Shown: in pieces, positions 9,251 to 17,810 of the stretch
Position numbering within the stretch: position 1 is the stretch's first letter
Layout of the letters: the number at the start of each line of letters is the position of its first letter
NCBI GenBank assembly: GCA_002307375.1
Contig: NTJI01000002.1
Location: 124,001-188,000, forward strand
From: Lysobacteraceae bacterium NML93-0399
GTDB taxonomy: Bacteria; Pseudomonadota; Gammaproteobacteria; Xanthomonadales; Xanthomonadaceae
Reading direction: 5' to 3'
DNA length: 64,000 nucleotides
Translations under genes and position numbers: made by a program
Notes under the pieces: generated by a model
The model's input: the letters and a program-made list of their open reading frames with translations, nothing else
Databases searched by the model: none
Told to the model about the DNA's origin: nothing

Positions 9251-10170
9251 CGCGCGTGCCCGCCGAAGAGCGCGCGCAACGCCGCGTCTGCAGGTGCGTC
9301 CGTCCAGTGCGTGGCCAGCGCCACGCCGGCCGCCACGAGCCGCGCGGCCAGGGCACGCCTGGCGTTCTCGAAGCGCGCCAGATATCCCGCCCGCAGCGCA
9401 GGTCCGTCGCCGAGCAGTGCTTCGCCCGATTCGGGCTCGATGAAGCGCCGGCCGTCATGGAACAGGAACTCGCGCTCGTCGGCGGTGAGCACCTGCAGGG
9501 CCAGGACTTCGCGACCGGCATGGGCGAGCTGCAGAAGCTGCACGACCGCCGCGTCGTCGAACCAGTCACCGATTCCGACGACGAGATCGCCGCGCGCGAT
9601 GCGATTCCATGCCGGCGCGAGCTGCGTTGCGGTCGGCCATGTCCCGTCCGGGCGCACCGCCGACAACGCGTGCTGCAGGCGGTCGCGCTGCCGGGGACCG
9701 GTGCCCGGCTCCACCACCGACACGCCCGCCCCGCCGCAGGTCACCAGGCCGCAGGCATCGCCACCGCGCGCGGCGATTTCGGCCACGCAGCGCGCAAGCA
9801 GGCTGGCGGCCGCGAGCCGCGTGCGTCGCGGGGCGGCCTCGTCGCCCTGGGCCATGGACGCGGTGGTGTCGAGCAGGATCCAGGCGCGCACCGGGCTCTC
9901 GCGCTCGGCCTCGCGCACGAAGAAGCGGTCGCTGCGCGCGTAGAGTTTCCAGTCGATCTGCCGCGGCTCGTCACCGGACTCGTAGGCGCGGTACTGCGCG
10001 AACTCCAGACCCGCGCCGCGATTGCGGCTCGCGTGCTGGCCGAGACCCTCGCGTCCGCGTGCGTGGCGCGGCCGCAGGCGCAGTTGCGCGATGCAGGCAC
10101 GCAGTGCCGGCGACAGGCCGTCATGCGTGCCCTGCACTTCGACCGCTGCATCCGACGCGCCCGGCTCCAT
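9247..10170 (-). CDS. DUF58 domain-containing protein
   Basis: 307 residues. It carries the diagnostic DUF58 block (GAGLEFAQYRAYESGDEPRQIDW, written here as GLEFAQYRAYESGDE and PRQIDWKLYARS) and a degenerate vWA-like fold beginning with ILLDTTASM, where D-T-x-S resembles a MIDAS motif. There is no membrane helix. DUF58 proteins are constant partners of MoxR AAA+ ATPases. Here the gene begins 8 bases after moxR and ends overlapping the BatA-like gene. Family role is inferred as a cytosolic bridge between MoxR and the membrane components; no enzymatic activity is established. Confidence 0.92.
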   Translation of the reverse strand: MEPGASDAAVEVQGTHDGLSPALRACIAQLRLRPRHARGREGLGQHASRNRGAGLEFAQYRAYESGDEPRQIDWKLYARSDRFFVREAERESPVRAWILLDTTASMAQGDEAAPRRTRLAAASLLARCVAEIAARGGDACGLVTCGGAGVSVVEPGTGPRQRDRLQHALSAVRPDGTWPTATQLAPAWNRIARGDLVVGIGDWFDDAAVVQLLQLAHAGREVLALQVLTADEREFLFHDGRRFIEPESGEALLGDGPALRAGYLARFENARRALAARLVAAGVALATHWTDAPADAALRALFGGHAR

Positions 10171-10178
10171 CGGGTCGC

Positions 10179-11174
<996 letters not shown>

Positions 11175-11194
11175 GCGATGTTCCTCGAATGACC

Positions 11195-11264
11195 TGTAGG
11201 CGCGCGCTCGCGCTCGATGAAGCTGTCCTGGCAAAGCCTGATCGCGCGCGAGCGCGCTCCTACA
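11195..11264. repeat. REP-type palindromic element (TGTAGG...CTCCTACA)
   Basis: A 70-base unit that opens with TGTAGGCGCGCGCTCGCG and closes with CGCGCGAGCGCGCTCCTACA, so the ends pair into a long GC-rich stem. It lies between moxR and the DUF4159 gene. The same unit recurs elsewhere in the window (31023-31546, 51714-51993, 55188-55256). REP elements of this kind can act as mRNA stabilisers or weak terminators; no RAYT transposase gene is present here. Confidence 0.9.
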
Positions 11265-11277
11265 GAAAAGAAGCCGG

Positions 11278-11976
11278 TCATGCGCTCAACGCGTACATGA
11301 CGATGTTGACCGCGAACTTGGTGTTGTCCTCGGCCAGGAAACGCTTGTTGCGCCAGTCGTAATCCCATTCGCAGCCGTAGTCCTTGTTGCTGTAGAGCAC
11401 GGCCAGGCGCCCATTGATGGTGATGCCCTTGAGATAGTCGTGCACCAGATCATCGCCCCAGCCATTGAGCTCGAAACTCGTCGCCGGCGGGCCATCGGGG
11501 AACTGGAAGAAGCTGCGATAGAGCGCATGATCGTTCGGCAGCTTCTGCAACGCCGACGCACCAAAGATCGCCGCCATCTGCGCCTCGAACGACTTGGCGA
11601 ACAGCCCGTCGATGTCGTGATTGCAGTCGTCGACGAACACGAAACCACCGCCACGCACATAGCGCTCGAAATTGCGCCGCTCGGCCGGGCTGAACTCCAC
11701 CAGCTTGTGCCCGGCCATGTAGCAGAACGGCGAGGCCAGCATCTTCGGATCCGACAGCGCGATGACGCGCTCCTCCGGATCGACACGCAGGTTCGTGTAG
11801 TCGATCAGCGAAGTGAGCACGTTCGACGGCATCCGCTGGTCGACATCCCAGTTGCCCGACTCGTAACGCAGCCGGGTGAACCAGAAGTCGTAGCGCGCAG
11901 ACTGCGCCGCCAACGGTGGCAGCGCCATGCCGGCGGCGGCTCCAAGCAGCAGCTGCAGGGACTGGCGGCGCTTCAT
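11278..11976 (-). CDS. DUF4159 domain-containing Tat-exported protein
   Basis: 232 residues with an N-terminal twin-arginine-like signal (MKRRQSLQLLLGAAAGMALP, then PLAAQSA as the likely cleavage region). The mature part carries DUF4159-type motifs: RYDFWFTRLRYESGNWDV, the ALSDPKML/SPFCYMAGHK block, YVRGGGFVFVDDCNHD and LYSNKDYGCEW. The block around GGFVFVDDC resembles the glutamine-amidotransferase-like Rossmann portion seen in DUF4159. Genes of this family commonly neighbour MoxR and DUF58 genes, as here. It is separated from moxR by a REP unit and reads in the same direction. Function is not known. Confidence 0.88.
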   Translation of the reverse strand: MKRRQSLQLLLGAAAGMALPPLAAQSARYDFWFTRLRYESGNWDVDQRMPSNVLTSLIDYTNLRVDPEERVIALSDPKMLASPFCYMAGHKLVEFSPAERRNFERYVRGGGFVFVDDCNHDIDGLFAKSFEAQMAAIFGASALQKLPNDHALYRSFFQFPDGPPATSFELNGWGDDLVHDYLKGITINGRLAVLYSNKDYGCEWDYDWRNKRFLAEDNTKFAVNIVMYALSA

Positions 11977-12013
11977 TGCGTGCAGCTCCCAGGAAAGGTC
12001 TGAATGACTGCCG

Positions 12014-12105
12014 TCATCCCTGCGAACGCGGGGACTCCGCGACTCAGAACCTCGAAAACCGAAGACGCTGGATTCCCGCTTTCGCGGGAATGACGGTCAA
12101 GCGCG
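12014..12105. repeat. Head-to-head pair of ATTCCC-N8-GGGAAT-type repeats
   Basis: Left member GTCATCCCTGCGAACGCGGG and right member ATTCCCGCTTTCGCGGGAAT followed by GACGG, about 45 bases apart in inverted orientation, one ending CTGGATTCCCGC. The same paired layout occurs at 36393-36502 and 62476-62561. Each half can form its own hairpin and the two halves can pair with one another. Confidence 0.8.
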
Positions 12106-12170
12106 GAACTGTTCGGACCTTCTCTCGCTGCCTCCCGAGTTATTCGACTCGCATACCACTCAACTGTCCA

Positions 12171-12236
12171 TCGGCTTCGGCTTTGGCTTTGGCTTCGGTT
12201 TCGGCTTTGGCTGTGGCTTTGGCTGTGGCCTCGGCT
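12171..12236. repeat. Degenerate hexamer tract (TTGGCT-like, 11 units)
   Basis: Eleven tandem six-base units of the form TCGGCT, TTGGCT or GTGGCT. Read on the minus strand they would encode Ser/Gln/Arg-rich dipeptides, but no gene supports that reading. It is a simple-sequence repeat that may vary in length between strains. Confidence 0.75.
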
Positions 12237-12261
12237 TCTCAACAAATGGCCACTGCAGATC

Positions 12262-12683
12262 GCAGACCCGGAGGGCGCCGCACATGGATGTGCGGCGTTT
12301 TTCGACCGAGCCATGGATGGCGAGTCGAAAAATCCCGGAACGAATGACTCACAGTGACGCTGTGATCGGGGAGACGTTTTTCTTTGGTTCCGTTTCTTTT
12401 GGGGTCTACCAAAAGAAATGAACTCGGCCGCGCCAGCGGACGAAAGCCTTTGATCCTGTTCTTCGCTCCTATGCCCAAAGAAGAAGCCAAAGTCACAAGC
12501 TTCCACTCGCCTGGCGGCGAGCGGGTTCATTTCTTTTGCTGGCCCAAAAGAAACGGAACCAAAGAAAACGGCCTCCCCGACAGAGCTCACCCGGTCAGTC
12601 ACCCGTTCCGGGATTTTCCGACTCGCCATCCTGGCTCGGTCGGAAAACGCCGGCCATCCATGGCCGGCGCCCTTCGGGTCTGC
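12262..12683. repeat. Long inverted repeat, arms about 160 bp
   Basis: Left arm about 12262-12425 and right arm about 12523-12683 are reverse complements with scattered mismatches. Landmarks: GCAGACCC at 12262 pairs with GGGTCTGC at 12676; TTCTTTGGTTCCGTTTCTTTT pairs with AAAAGAAACGGAACCAAAGAA (20-21 bases, near-identical); AAAAGAAATGAAC pairs with GTTCATTTCTTTT. The loop is about 97 bases. Low-GC TTTCTTTTGG blocks stand out against the GC-rich background. No transposase or terminal target duplication was seen. Confidence 0.82.
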
Positions 12684-12751
12684 AAGCTGCACGGCGTGCG
12701 TCACGGAAATCAAAAGCGCGCGTTGCGAAACGTCACAGCAGGCAAGAGCCC

Positions 12752-14086
12752 TCAGACCGCATCCGACAACGACGTAAACGTGAAATCCCGCAGCCGCATC
12801 GGCGGCAGCATCATCACCATCGAGGATTCATCGCCCCCCACACGCACCGGCCGCCCCAGCTCGTCGATGTTGTTGAGCATGATCACCGGCGACTCGTTGA
12901 AGCGGAAGTTCTTCACCGGGTGCTTGATCTCGCCATTCTCGATGTAGAACGTGCCGTCGCGGGTCAGGCCGGTCAGCAGCACCGTCTGCGGATCGACCAT
13001 GCGGATGTACCAGGTGCGCGTGACCAGGATGCCGCGGTCGGTGCCGCGGATCAGGTCGGCAGTGGTGCCCTCGCCGCCCGACATCAGCAGGTTGCCGGGG
13101 CGACCGACGGCGCGCTTGCCCTGCTGCTGCGCCCAGAAGCGCGAGTAGTCGAGGTTGGCGATCTTGCCGTTCTCGATGATGGGCATCCGCTCGCGCGGCA
13201 GGCCGTCGCCGTCCCACGGCATCACCGCCGCTTCGGGGTGCCACGGGTCGGCAATGATATTGACGCGCGGGTCGTAGACCTGCTCACCGAGCTTGTTGCC
13301 GCCGCCGCGCTTGGACAGGAAGCTGCGGCCCTCGTCGGCGGTGCGCGCGTCGAAGAACCGCATCATGAAACTGATCAGGCCCGCGGCCGCGGCCGGCTCC
13401 AGGATCACGGTGTACTTGCCGGGTTCGAGCGCCTTGGCCTCGGCCGATTCGCTGGCCTTGCGCATCGCCACGCGGATGTCGCGGCCGGCGTCGAACGCGC
13501 TCGCGTCCTTGAGGTTGCGCCCCACCCAGCCCGAACCGCGACCGTCTTCGGTGCGCACGGTGCAGGTGTAGTTGAAGTTGGTCGCCTGCTGGTAGCCGAA
13601 GTTGCCGTTGCTGTTGGCGAACGCCACGAAGCTCTTGCCGTCATCGAGGAAACCCGCGGCGATCAGCTGCTCGGCGCGGCACGGGGCGATGGAGTCGGCG
13701 GCCACCTGCGCGCGGAATTCCGGCGTGATCGCCGCCGTCGATTCGCTGTAGGTCGGGCTGGCCCGGTACTCCTGCTTGCCGATGGCCGGCAGAAACTCCG
13801 GGTTCTCCGGCGCCAGGCGCGCGAGGTCTTCGGCGCGCTTGACCACGCTGCGCAGCGAGGCCTCGTCGAACGCATTGACGCTGGCTGTGCCGACGCGCTT
13901 GCCGAAGGCAACCTGCACCGCGAGTTCGGCATTACTGACGATGCCGCTGGTGGAGACGTTGTTGAGCGCGAAGCGGATGTTGCCGTCGACGGAGCCCGCC
14001 AGCGTCGCGGTGCATTCGTCGGCCGTGGACAGGGCAACGGTCTTTTCGAGGATCTCGCGCGCCTGGGCTTCGGTGAAGATGGTCAT
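12752..14086 (-). CDS. TldE/PmbA-like subunit of TldD/TldE metalloprotease
   Basis: 444 residues, no signal peptide. In the TldD/TldE heterodimer, TldD carries the zinc site and TldE is catalytically silent. This protein lacks an HExxxH motif, fitting TldE. Typical segments are SNAELAVQVAFGKRVGTAS, LEPAAAAGLISFMM, the DGDGLPRERMPIIENGKIA loop and a C-terminal block with TRTWYIRMVDPQTVLLTG followed by GLTRDGTFYIENGEI. It lies 12 bases downstream of the first Tat-type TldD gene and is probably co-translated with it. Known TldD/TldE pairs degrade unfolded peptides and process some peptide natural products and antitoxins; the substrate here is not known. It lacks the export signal of its TldD neighbours. 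Confidence 0.9.
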   Translation of the reverse strand: MTIFTEAQAREILEKTVALSTADECTATLAGSVDGNIRFALNNVSTSGIVSNAELAVQVAFGKRVGTASVNAFDEASLRSVVKRAEDLARLAPENPEFLPAIGKQEYRASPTYSESTAAITPEFRAQVAADSIAPCRAEQLIAAGFLDDGKSFVAFANSNGNFGYQQATNFNYTCTVRTEDGRGSGWVGRNLKDASAFDAGRDIRVAMRKASESAEAKALEPGKYTVILEPAAAAGLISFMMRFFDARTADEGRSFLSKRGGGNKLGEQVYDPRVNIIADPWHPEAAVMPWDGDGLPRERMPIIENGKIANLDYSRFWAQQQGKRAVGRPGNLLMSGGEGTTADLIRGTDRGILVTRTWYIRMVDPQTVLLTGLTRDGTFYIENGEIKHPVKNFRFNESPVIMLNNIDELGRPVRVGGDESSMVMMLPPMRLRDFTFTSLSDAV

Positions 14087-14098
14087 GGAAGAGGCTCC

Positions 14099-15733
14099 TT
14101 AGCCGAGCGAACGCGCGGTGTTGATGACATTGATGCCGTCGAAGCGGGCGGTGGACGAACCGTGCGAGACCGCCGAGACCTGGCTCGGCTGGCCCTTGCC
14201 GTCGAAGAACGAACCGCCCAGGCGGTAGTCGCTTTCGTCGCAGATCGCGCTGCAGGCGTTCCAGAATTCCGGGGTGCGGATCTGGTAGGCCACGTCCTCG
14301 ATCATGCCGGTGATCGCGCCGTTCTTGATCTCGTAGAACAGCTGGCCGCCGAACTGCGCGTTGTAGCGCTGCTGGTCGATCGAGAACGAACCGTCGCCGA
14401 TGATGTAGATGCCGTTCTCGACGTCCTTGATCATGTCCGCCACGCTCAGGCGCGACTTGCCCGGCGCCAGCGAGACGTTGGGCATGCGCTGGAACTGCAC
14501 GCTCGACCAGGAATCGGCGTAGGCGCAGCCGTCGGATTCGGTCTTGCCGAGGATGTGGGCCTGGTCGCGGATCGCCTGGTAATCGACCAGCTTGCCGTCG
14601 GTGATCATGTCCCAGCGCTTGGTCGCCACGCCTTCGTCGTCATAGCCGACCAGGCCGAGGCTGCCCGGCTGGGTCTTGTCGGCGAACACGGTCACCAGAT
14701 CGCTGCCGTACTGGAAGCGCTGCTCGCGCTTGTCGAGCGTGGCGAAGCTGGTGCCGGCGTAATTGGCCTCATAACCGAGCACGCGATCGAGTTCGAGCGG
14801 ATGGCCGATCGCCTCGTGGATGGTGAGCCAGGTGTGCGAGGGGTCGAGCACCAGGTCGTAGCGACCCGGCTTGACCGAGGGCGCGCGCAGCTTCTCCTGC
14901 GCCTGGCGGGCGGCGGCGATCGCGTCCTCGCGCATGTCGTAGGAGGTGCTGTAGTTGGTGACGCCATTGGGCGAGACGACCTTGCCCGAGGCCGCGCCGT
15001 CCAGATACTCGTAGCCCATGCCCATCGGCGCCGACAGCCCGCTGCGGGTGCGGAACTTGCCGCTGGCCTTGTCGATCGCGGTGACCGTCATCGGCGCCCA
15101 GATGCGGTGTACGTCCTGGTCGATGTAGGAGCCGTCGGTGCTGGCGAAGTACTTCTGCTCGTTGACCAGGAACAGCGTGGAATTGACGAAGCTCGCGCCC
15201 GCGCCCATTGCCGCGGCATTGACGCCCAGCAGCAGCTCGACCTTCTCGGCCACGGGCACTTCCATGCCGTTCTTGGTGATGGGCGTGCGCCACGACACCT
15301 CGCCCACGCCCGTCACCGGCGCCAGTTGGACCGGCGCGGTCTGCACTTTCGAGTTCGCCATCGCGATCGCGGTGGCCTGGCGCGCGGCCTCGGCCACGCC
15401 CTGCTCGGTGAGCGTATTGGTCGCTGCGAAGCCCCATGCGCCGCCGGCGACCACGCGCACGCCTGCGCCGAGCGACTCGGTGCTCACCACGTTCTGCACC
15501 TTGTCCTCGCGCGTCATCACGAACTGGCGCAGATAACGGCCGACGCGCACGTCGCAATAGGTGGCGCCGGCGGACGTGGCGGCGTTGAGGCCGGCATCGG
15601 CCAGCCGCTTCTTGAAGCCGACATCGAGCGTGGACACCAGCTGCTCGGCGGCGATGACCCGGCCGAACACGGCCGGCAACATCAGGCCGCCCGCGCCGAC
15701 ACCAGCGAGGGCAAGGAAGTCGCGTCTATGCAA
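14099..15733 (-). CDS. TldD metallopeptidase with Tat signal (copy 1)
   Basis: 544 residues from TTG 15733. This start is preferred over ATG 15760 because it gives MHRRDFLALAGVGAGG, colinear residue for residue with copy 2 (MRRRDFMAFGGIGLGS), and has GGGAG upstream. The twin-arginine signal RRDFLALAG suggests export as a folded protein. The zinc motif HEAIGHPLELD lies at residues 306-316; HExxxH is the metal site of TldD. Other family blocks: YCDVRVGRYLRQFVMTRED, GAWGFAATNTL, DKTQPGSLGLVGYDDEG, and FWNACSAICDES. Copies 1 and 2 are roughly two-thirds identical by eye. E. coli TldD is cytosolic, so the Tat signal is unusual for the general family. Confidence 0.9.
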   Translation of the reverse strand: MHRRDFLALAGVGAGGLMLPAVFGRVIAAEQLVSTLDVGFKKRLADAGLNAATSAGATYCDVRVGRYLRQFVMTREDKVQNVVSTESLGAGVRVVAGGAWGFAATNTLTEQGVAEAARQATAIAMANSKVQTAPVQLAPVTGVGEVSWRTPITKNGMEVPVAEKVELLLGVNAAAMGAGASFVNSTLFLVNEQKYFASTDGSYIDQDVHRIWAPMTVTAIDKASGKFRTRSGLSAPMGMGYEYLDGAASGKVVSPNGVTNYSTSYDMREDAIAAARQAQEKLRAPSVKPGRYDLVLDPSHTWLTIHEAIGHPLELDRVLGYEANYAGTSFATLDKREQRFQYGSDLVTVFADKTQPGSLGLVGYDDEGVATKRWDMITDGKLVDYQAIRDQAHILGKTESDGCAYADSWSSVQFQRMPNVSLAPGKSRLSVADMIKDVENGIYIIGDGSFSIDQQRYNAQFGGQLFYEIKNGAITGMIEDVAYQIRTPEFWNACSAICDESDYRLGGSFFDGKGQPSQVSAVSHGSSTARFDGINVINTARSLG

Positions 15734-15872
15734 GGGAGCTCTCCCGAAACAGGTCCGCATCGACGCGGACGGGGTTGGCGAAGGCGGCATCGCGTCCTGC
15801 GGAGCCATCCCGATTCTTGCCGCGCTGCGCGCGGAGCGTCCAGTGACTTATGGCACAGATCCGTGATTGGTG

Positions 15873-15934
15873 ATTCGTGATTCGGAAGAGCAACGGCAGC
15901 GACCCCTTGCTTTCCCGAGTCACGAATCACGAAT
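15873..15934. repeat. Inverted repeat between the two tldD copies
   Basis: ATTCGTGATTCG at 15873-15884 is exactly reverse-complementary to CGAATCACGAAT at 15923-15934, loop 38 bases. It sits just downstream of the stop of the upstream tldD copy and could act as a weak terminator or mRNA-end structure; there is no T tract on the minus strand. Confidence 0.55.
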
Positions 15935-15947
15935 GACGAGTCACCAT

Positions 15948-17579
15948 TCACAGATTCCGCGCGGTATTGATGATGTTGATCCCGTCGAAGCGCGTCGTTG
16001 CCGAACCATGCGACACCGCCGACACCTGGCTCGGCTGGCCCTTGCCGTCGAAGAACGAGCCACCGAGGCGGAAGTCGCGTTCGTCGCAGATCGCCGAACA
16101 CGCGTTCCAGAACTCGGGCGTGCGGATCTGGTAGGCCGCGTCCTCGACCATGCCGGCGATCTCGCCGTTGCGGATCTCGTAATACAGCTGGCCGCCGAAC
16201 TGCGCGTTGTAGCGCTGCTGGTCGATCGAATACGAACCGCGCCCGTGGATGTAGAGACCGCGTTCGACGCCGGCGATCATCTCGGGCACCGTCAGCGGCG
16301 CCTTGCCCGGCGCCAGCGAGACATTGGGCATGCGCTGGAACTGCACGCTCGACCAGGCATCGGCATAGCTGCAGCCGTCGGATTCGGTCTTGCCGAGGAT
16401 GTGGGCCTGGTCGCGTGTGGTCTGGTAGTCGACGAGGATGCCGTCCTTGACCAGATCCCAGCGCTTGGTCGGCACGCCTTCGTCGTCGTAGCCCACCGCA
16501 CCGAGGCTGCCGGGCTGGGTCTTGTCGGCGAAGAAGTCGACGATGTCGCTGCCCCAGCGGTAGCCGTCCTCGCGCTTGTCGAGTGTGGCGAAACTGGTGC
16601 CGGCGTAGTTGGCCTCGTAGCCGAGCACGCGATCGAGTTCCAGCGGATGGCCGACGTTCTCGTGGATGGTGAGGAACAGGTTCGACGGGTCGAGCACGAG
16701 GTCGTAGCGGCCCGGTTTGACCGAGGGTGCGGTCAGCTTCTCGCGTGCCTGGCGTGCGGCGGCCTGCGCATCGGCGCGCATGTCGTAGGCCTGGCCGTAG
16801 GCGATGACGCCGCCCGGCAGTTCGAAGCGCTGGGCGGGATCGGGCGAGAAATATTCGTAGCCCAGGCCCATCGGCGCCGACAGGCCGTCGCGCGTGCGGA
16901 ACCTGCCGCTGGTCTTGTCCACCGCGGTGACGGTGAACGGTGCCCAGATGCGGTGCACGTCCTGGTCGATGTACGAGCCTTCGGTGCTGGCGAAGTATTT
17001 CTGTTCGTTGACGAGGAACAGCCGCGAGCTGACGAAGTCCGCGCCGGCGGCCGTGGCGGCCGCGTTGACGTCCATCAGCAGTGCGACCTTCTCCTCCAGC
17101 GGGACGGTCATGCCGTTGCGGCGGATCGGCGTCGCCCAGGTGACTTCACCGACGCCACGCACCGGCGCCAGTTGCACAGGCTCGGTCTGGATGCGTGCAT
17201 TGGCCTTGGCGATACCCAGCGCCTGGCGGGTGGCCGCGGCCACGCTGTCGGGATCGAGCGCATTGGTCGCCGCAAATCCCCAGGCGCCGTCGGCGATGAC
17301 GCGGATACCGACGCCGGTCGATTCCTCGTTGACCACGTTCTCGACCGTCGCCTCGCGCGTCATCACGTACTGGCGCAGGTAGCGTCCGATGCGTACATCG
17401 CAATAGCTGCCGCCGCCGTCGCGCGATGCCTGCAGGGCGACATCGGCGAGGCGCTTCTTGAGCGCCGGATCGAGCGTGCTGGCGAGCTCTTCGGCGGCAA
17501 TCGCCCGGCCGATGCCGCCGGGCAAGAGCAGGCTGCCGAGTCCGATGCCGCCGAAAGCCATGAAGTCACGACGCCGCAT
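15948..17579 (-). CDS. TldD metallopeptidase with Tat signal (copy 2)
   Basis: 543 residues from ATG 17579. An in-frame extension to 19655 exists but runs antisense through the DUF885 gene and is rejected. Twin-arginine signal RRRDFMAFGGIG, likely cleavage after GRAIAA. The zinc motif is HENVGHPLELD at residues 306-316, the same position as in copy 1. Shared blocks include YCDVRIGRYLRQYVMTRE, GGSYC, FFADKTQPGSLGAVGYDD and FWNACSAICDERD. It is the first gene of the tldD-tldD-tldE run and is divergent from the DUF885 lipoprotein gene. Together with copy 1 it implies a duplicated, exported protease partnered by one TldE-like protein. Confidence 0.92.
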   Translation of the reverse strand: MRRRDFMAFGGIGLGSLLLPGGIGRAIAAEELASTLDPALKKRLADVALQASRDGGGSYCDVRIGRYLRQYVMTREATVENVVNEESTGVGIRVIADGAWGFAATNALDPDSVAAATRQALGIAKANARIQTEPVQLAPVRGVGEVTWATPIRRNGMTVPLEEKVALLMDVNAAATAAGADFVSSRLFLVNEQKYFASTEGSYIDQDVHRIWAPFTVTAVDKTSGRFRTRDGLSAPMGLGYEYFSPDPAQRFELPGGVIAYGQAYDMRADAQAAARQAREKLTAPSVKPGRYDLVLDPSNLFLTIHENVGHPLELDRVLGYEANYAGTSFATLDKREDGYRWGSDIVDFFADKTQPGSLGAVGYDDEGVPTKRWDLVKDGILVDYQTTRDQAHILGKTESDGCSYADAWSSVQFQRMPNVSLAPGKAPLTVPEMIAGVERGLYIHGRGSYSIDQQRYNAQFGGQLYYEIRNGEIAGMVEDAAYQIRTPEFWNACSAICDERDFRLGGSFFDGKGQPSQVSAVSHGSATTRFDGINIINTARNL

Positions 17580-17664
17580 TGCATTCTCCCCGCGGCGATG
17601 GCCGCATGCCGTCCGATTCTTCTTCGCGCACCGCGCAGGCGTCAAATCCGCATCGGGTGCAAAA

Positions 17665-17735
17665 GCGCTCGCGCGATGGCGCTGCGCCGGCAGAGCGTCA
17701 TCGCGCGCGCGAGCGCGCTCCTGCGGCGAACACGG
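17665..17735. repeat. Degenerate REP unit in tldD / DUF885 divergent gap
   Basis: AGCGCTCGCGCGATGGCGCT followed about 30 bases later by CGCGCGCGAGCGCGCTCCTGCGG resembles the TGTAGGAGCGCGC...GCGCGCTCCTACA unit, but the outer TGTAGG/CCTACA ends are eroded. The stem is shorter than in the other copies. Confidence 0.55.
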
Positions 17736-17810
17736 CACGATCGGCACATGCACGGCGGCAGGCGCGCGCCTATGCTTGCCCGCTGTCCCGAGATCCGGAA
17801 GTTTCCGCAC

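Larger units (their letters stand above)
11977..12751. other. Gene-free, repeat-rich spacer between tldE-like and DUF4159 genes
   Basis: 775 bases without a convincing gene. It holds three structured pieces listed separately: a pair of ATTCCC...GGGAAT repeats, a degenerate hexamer tract and a long inverted repeat. Short open frames here (for example the one around 12384-12947 on the plus strand) are read from the inverted repeat and lack family features. Confidence 0.8.

Noticed and set aside
12384-12947. Short plus-strand frames in the inverted-repeat spacer
   Set aside because: Encoded by the inverted repeat itself (Lys/Arg-rich, no domains, no RBS).
12536-15880. 1114-residue plus-strand frame through the tldD/tldE region
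   Set aside because: Antisense to TldE and TldD with clear motifs, low complexity, no family signature.
15867-17810. N-terminal extension of the DUF885 protein
   Set aside because: Lies antisense to tldD copy 2; the lipobox signal at 17811 sets the start.
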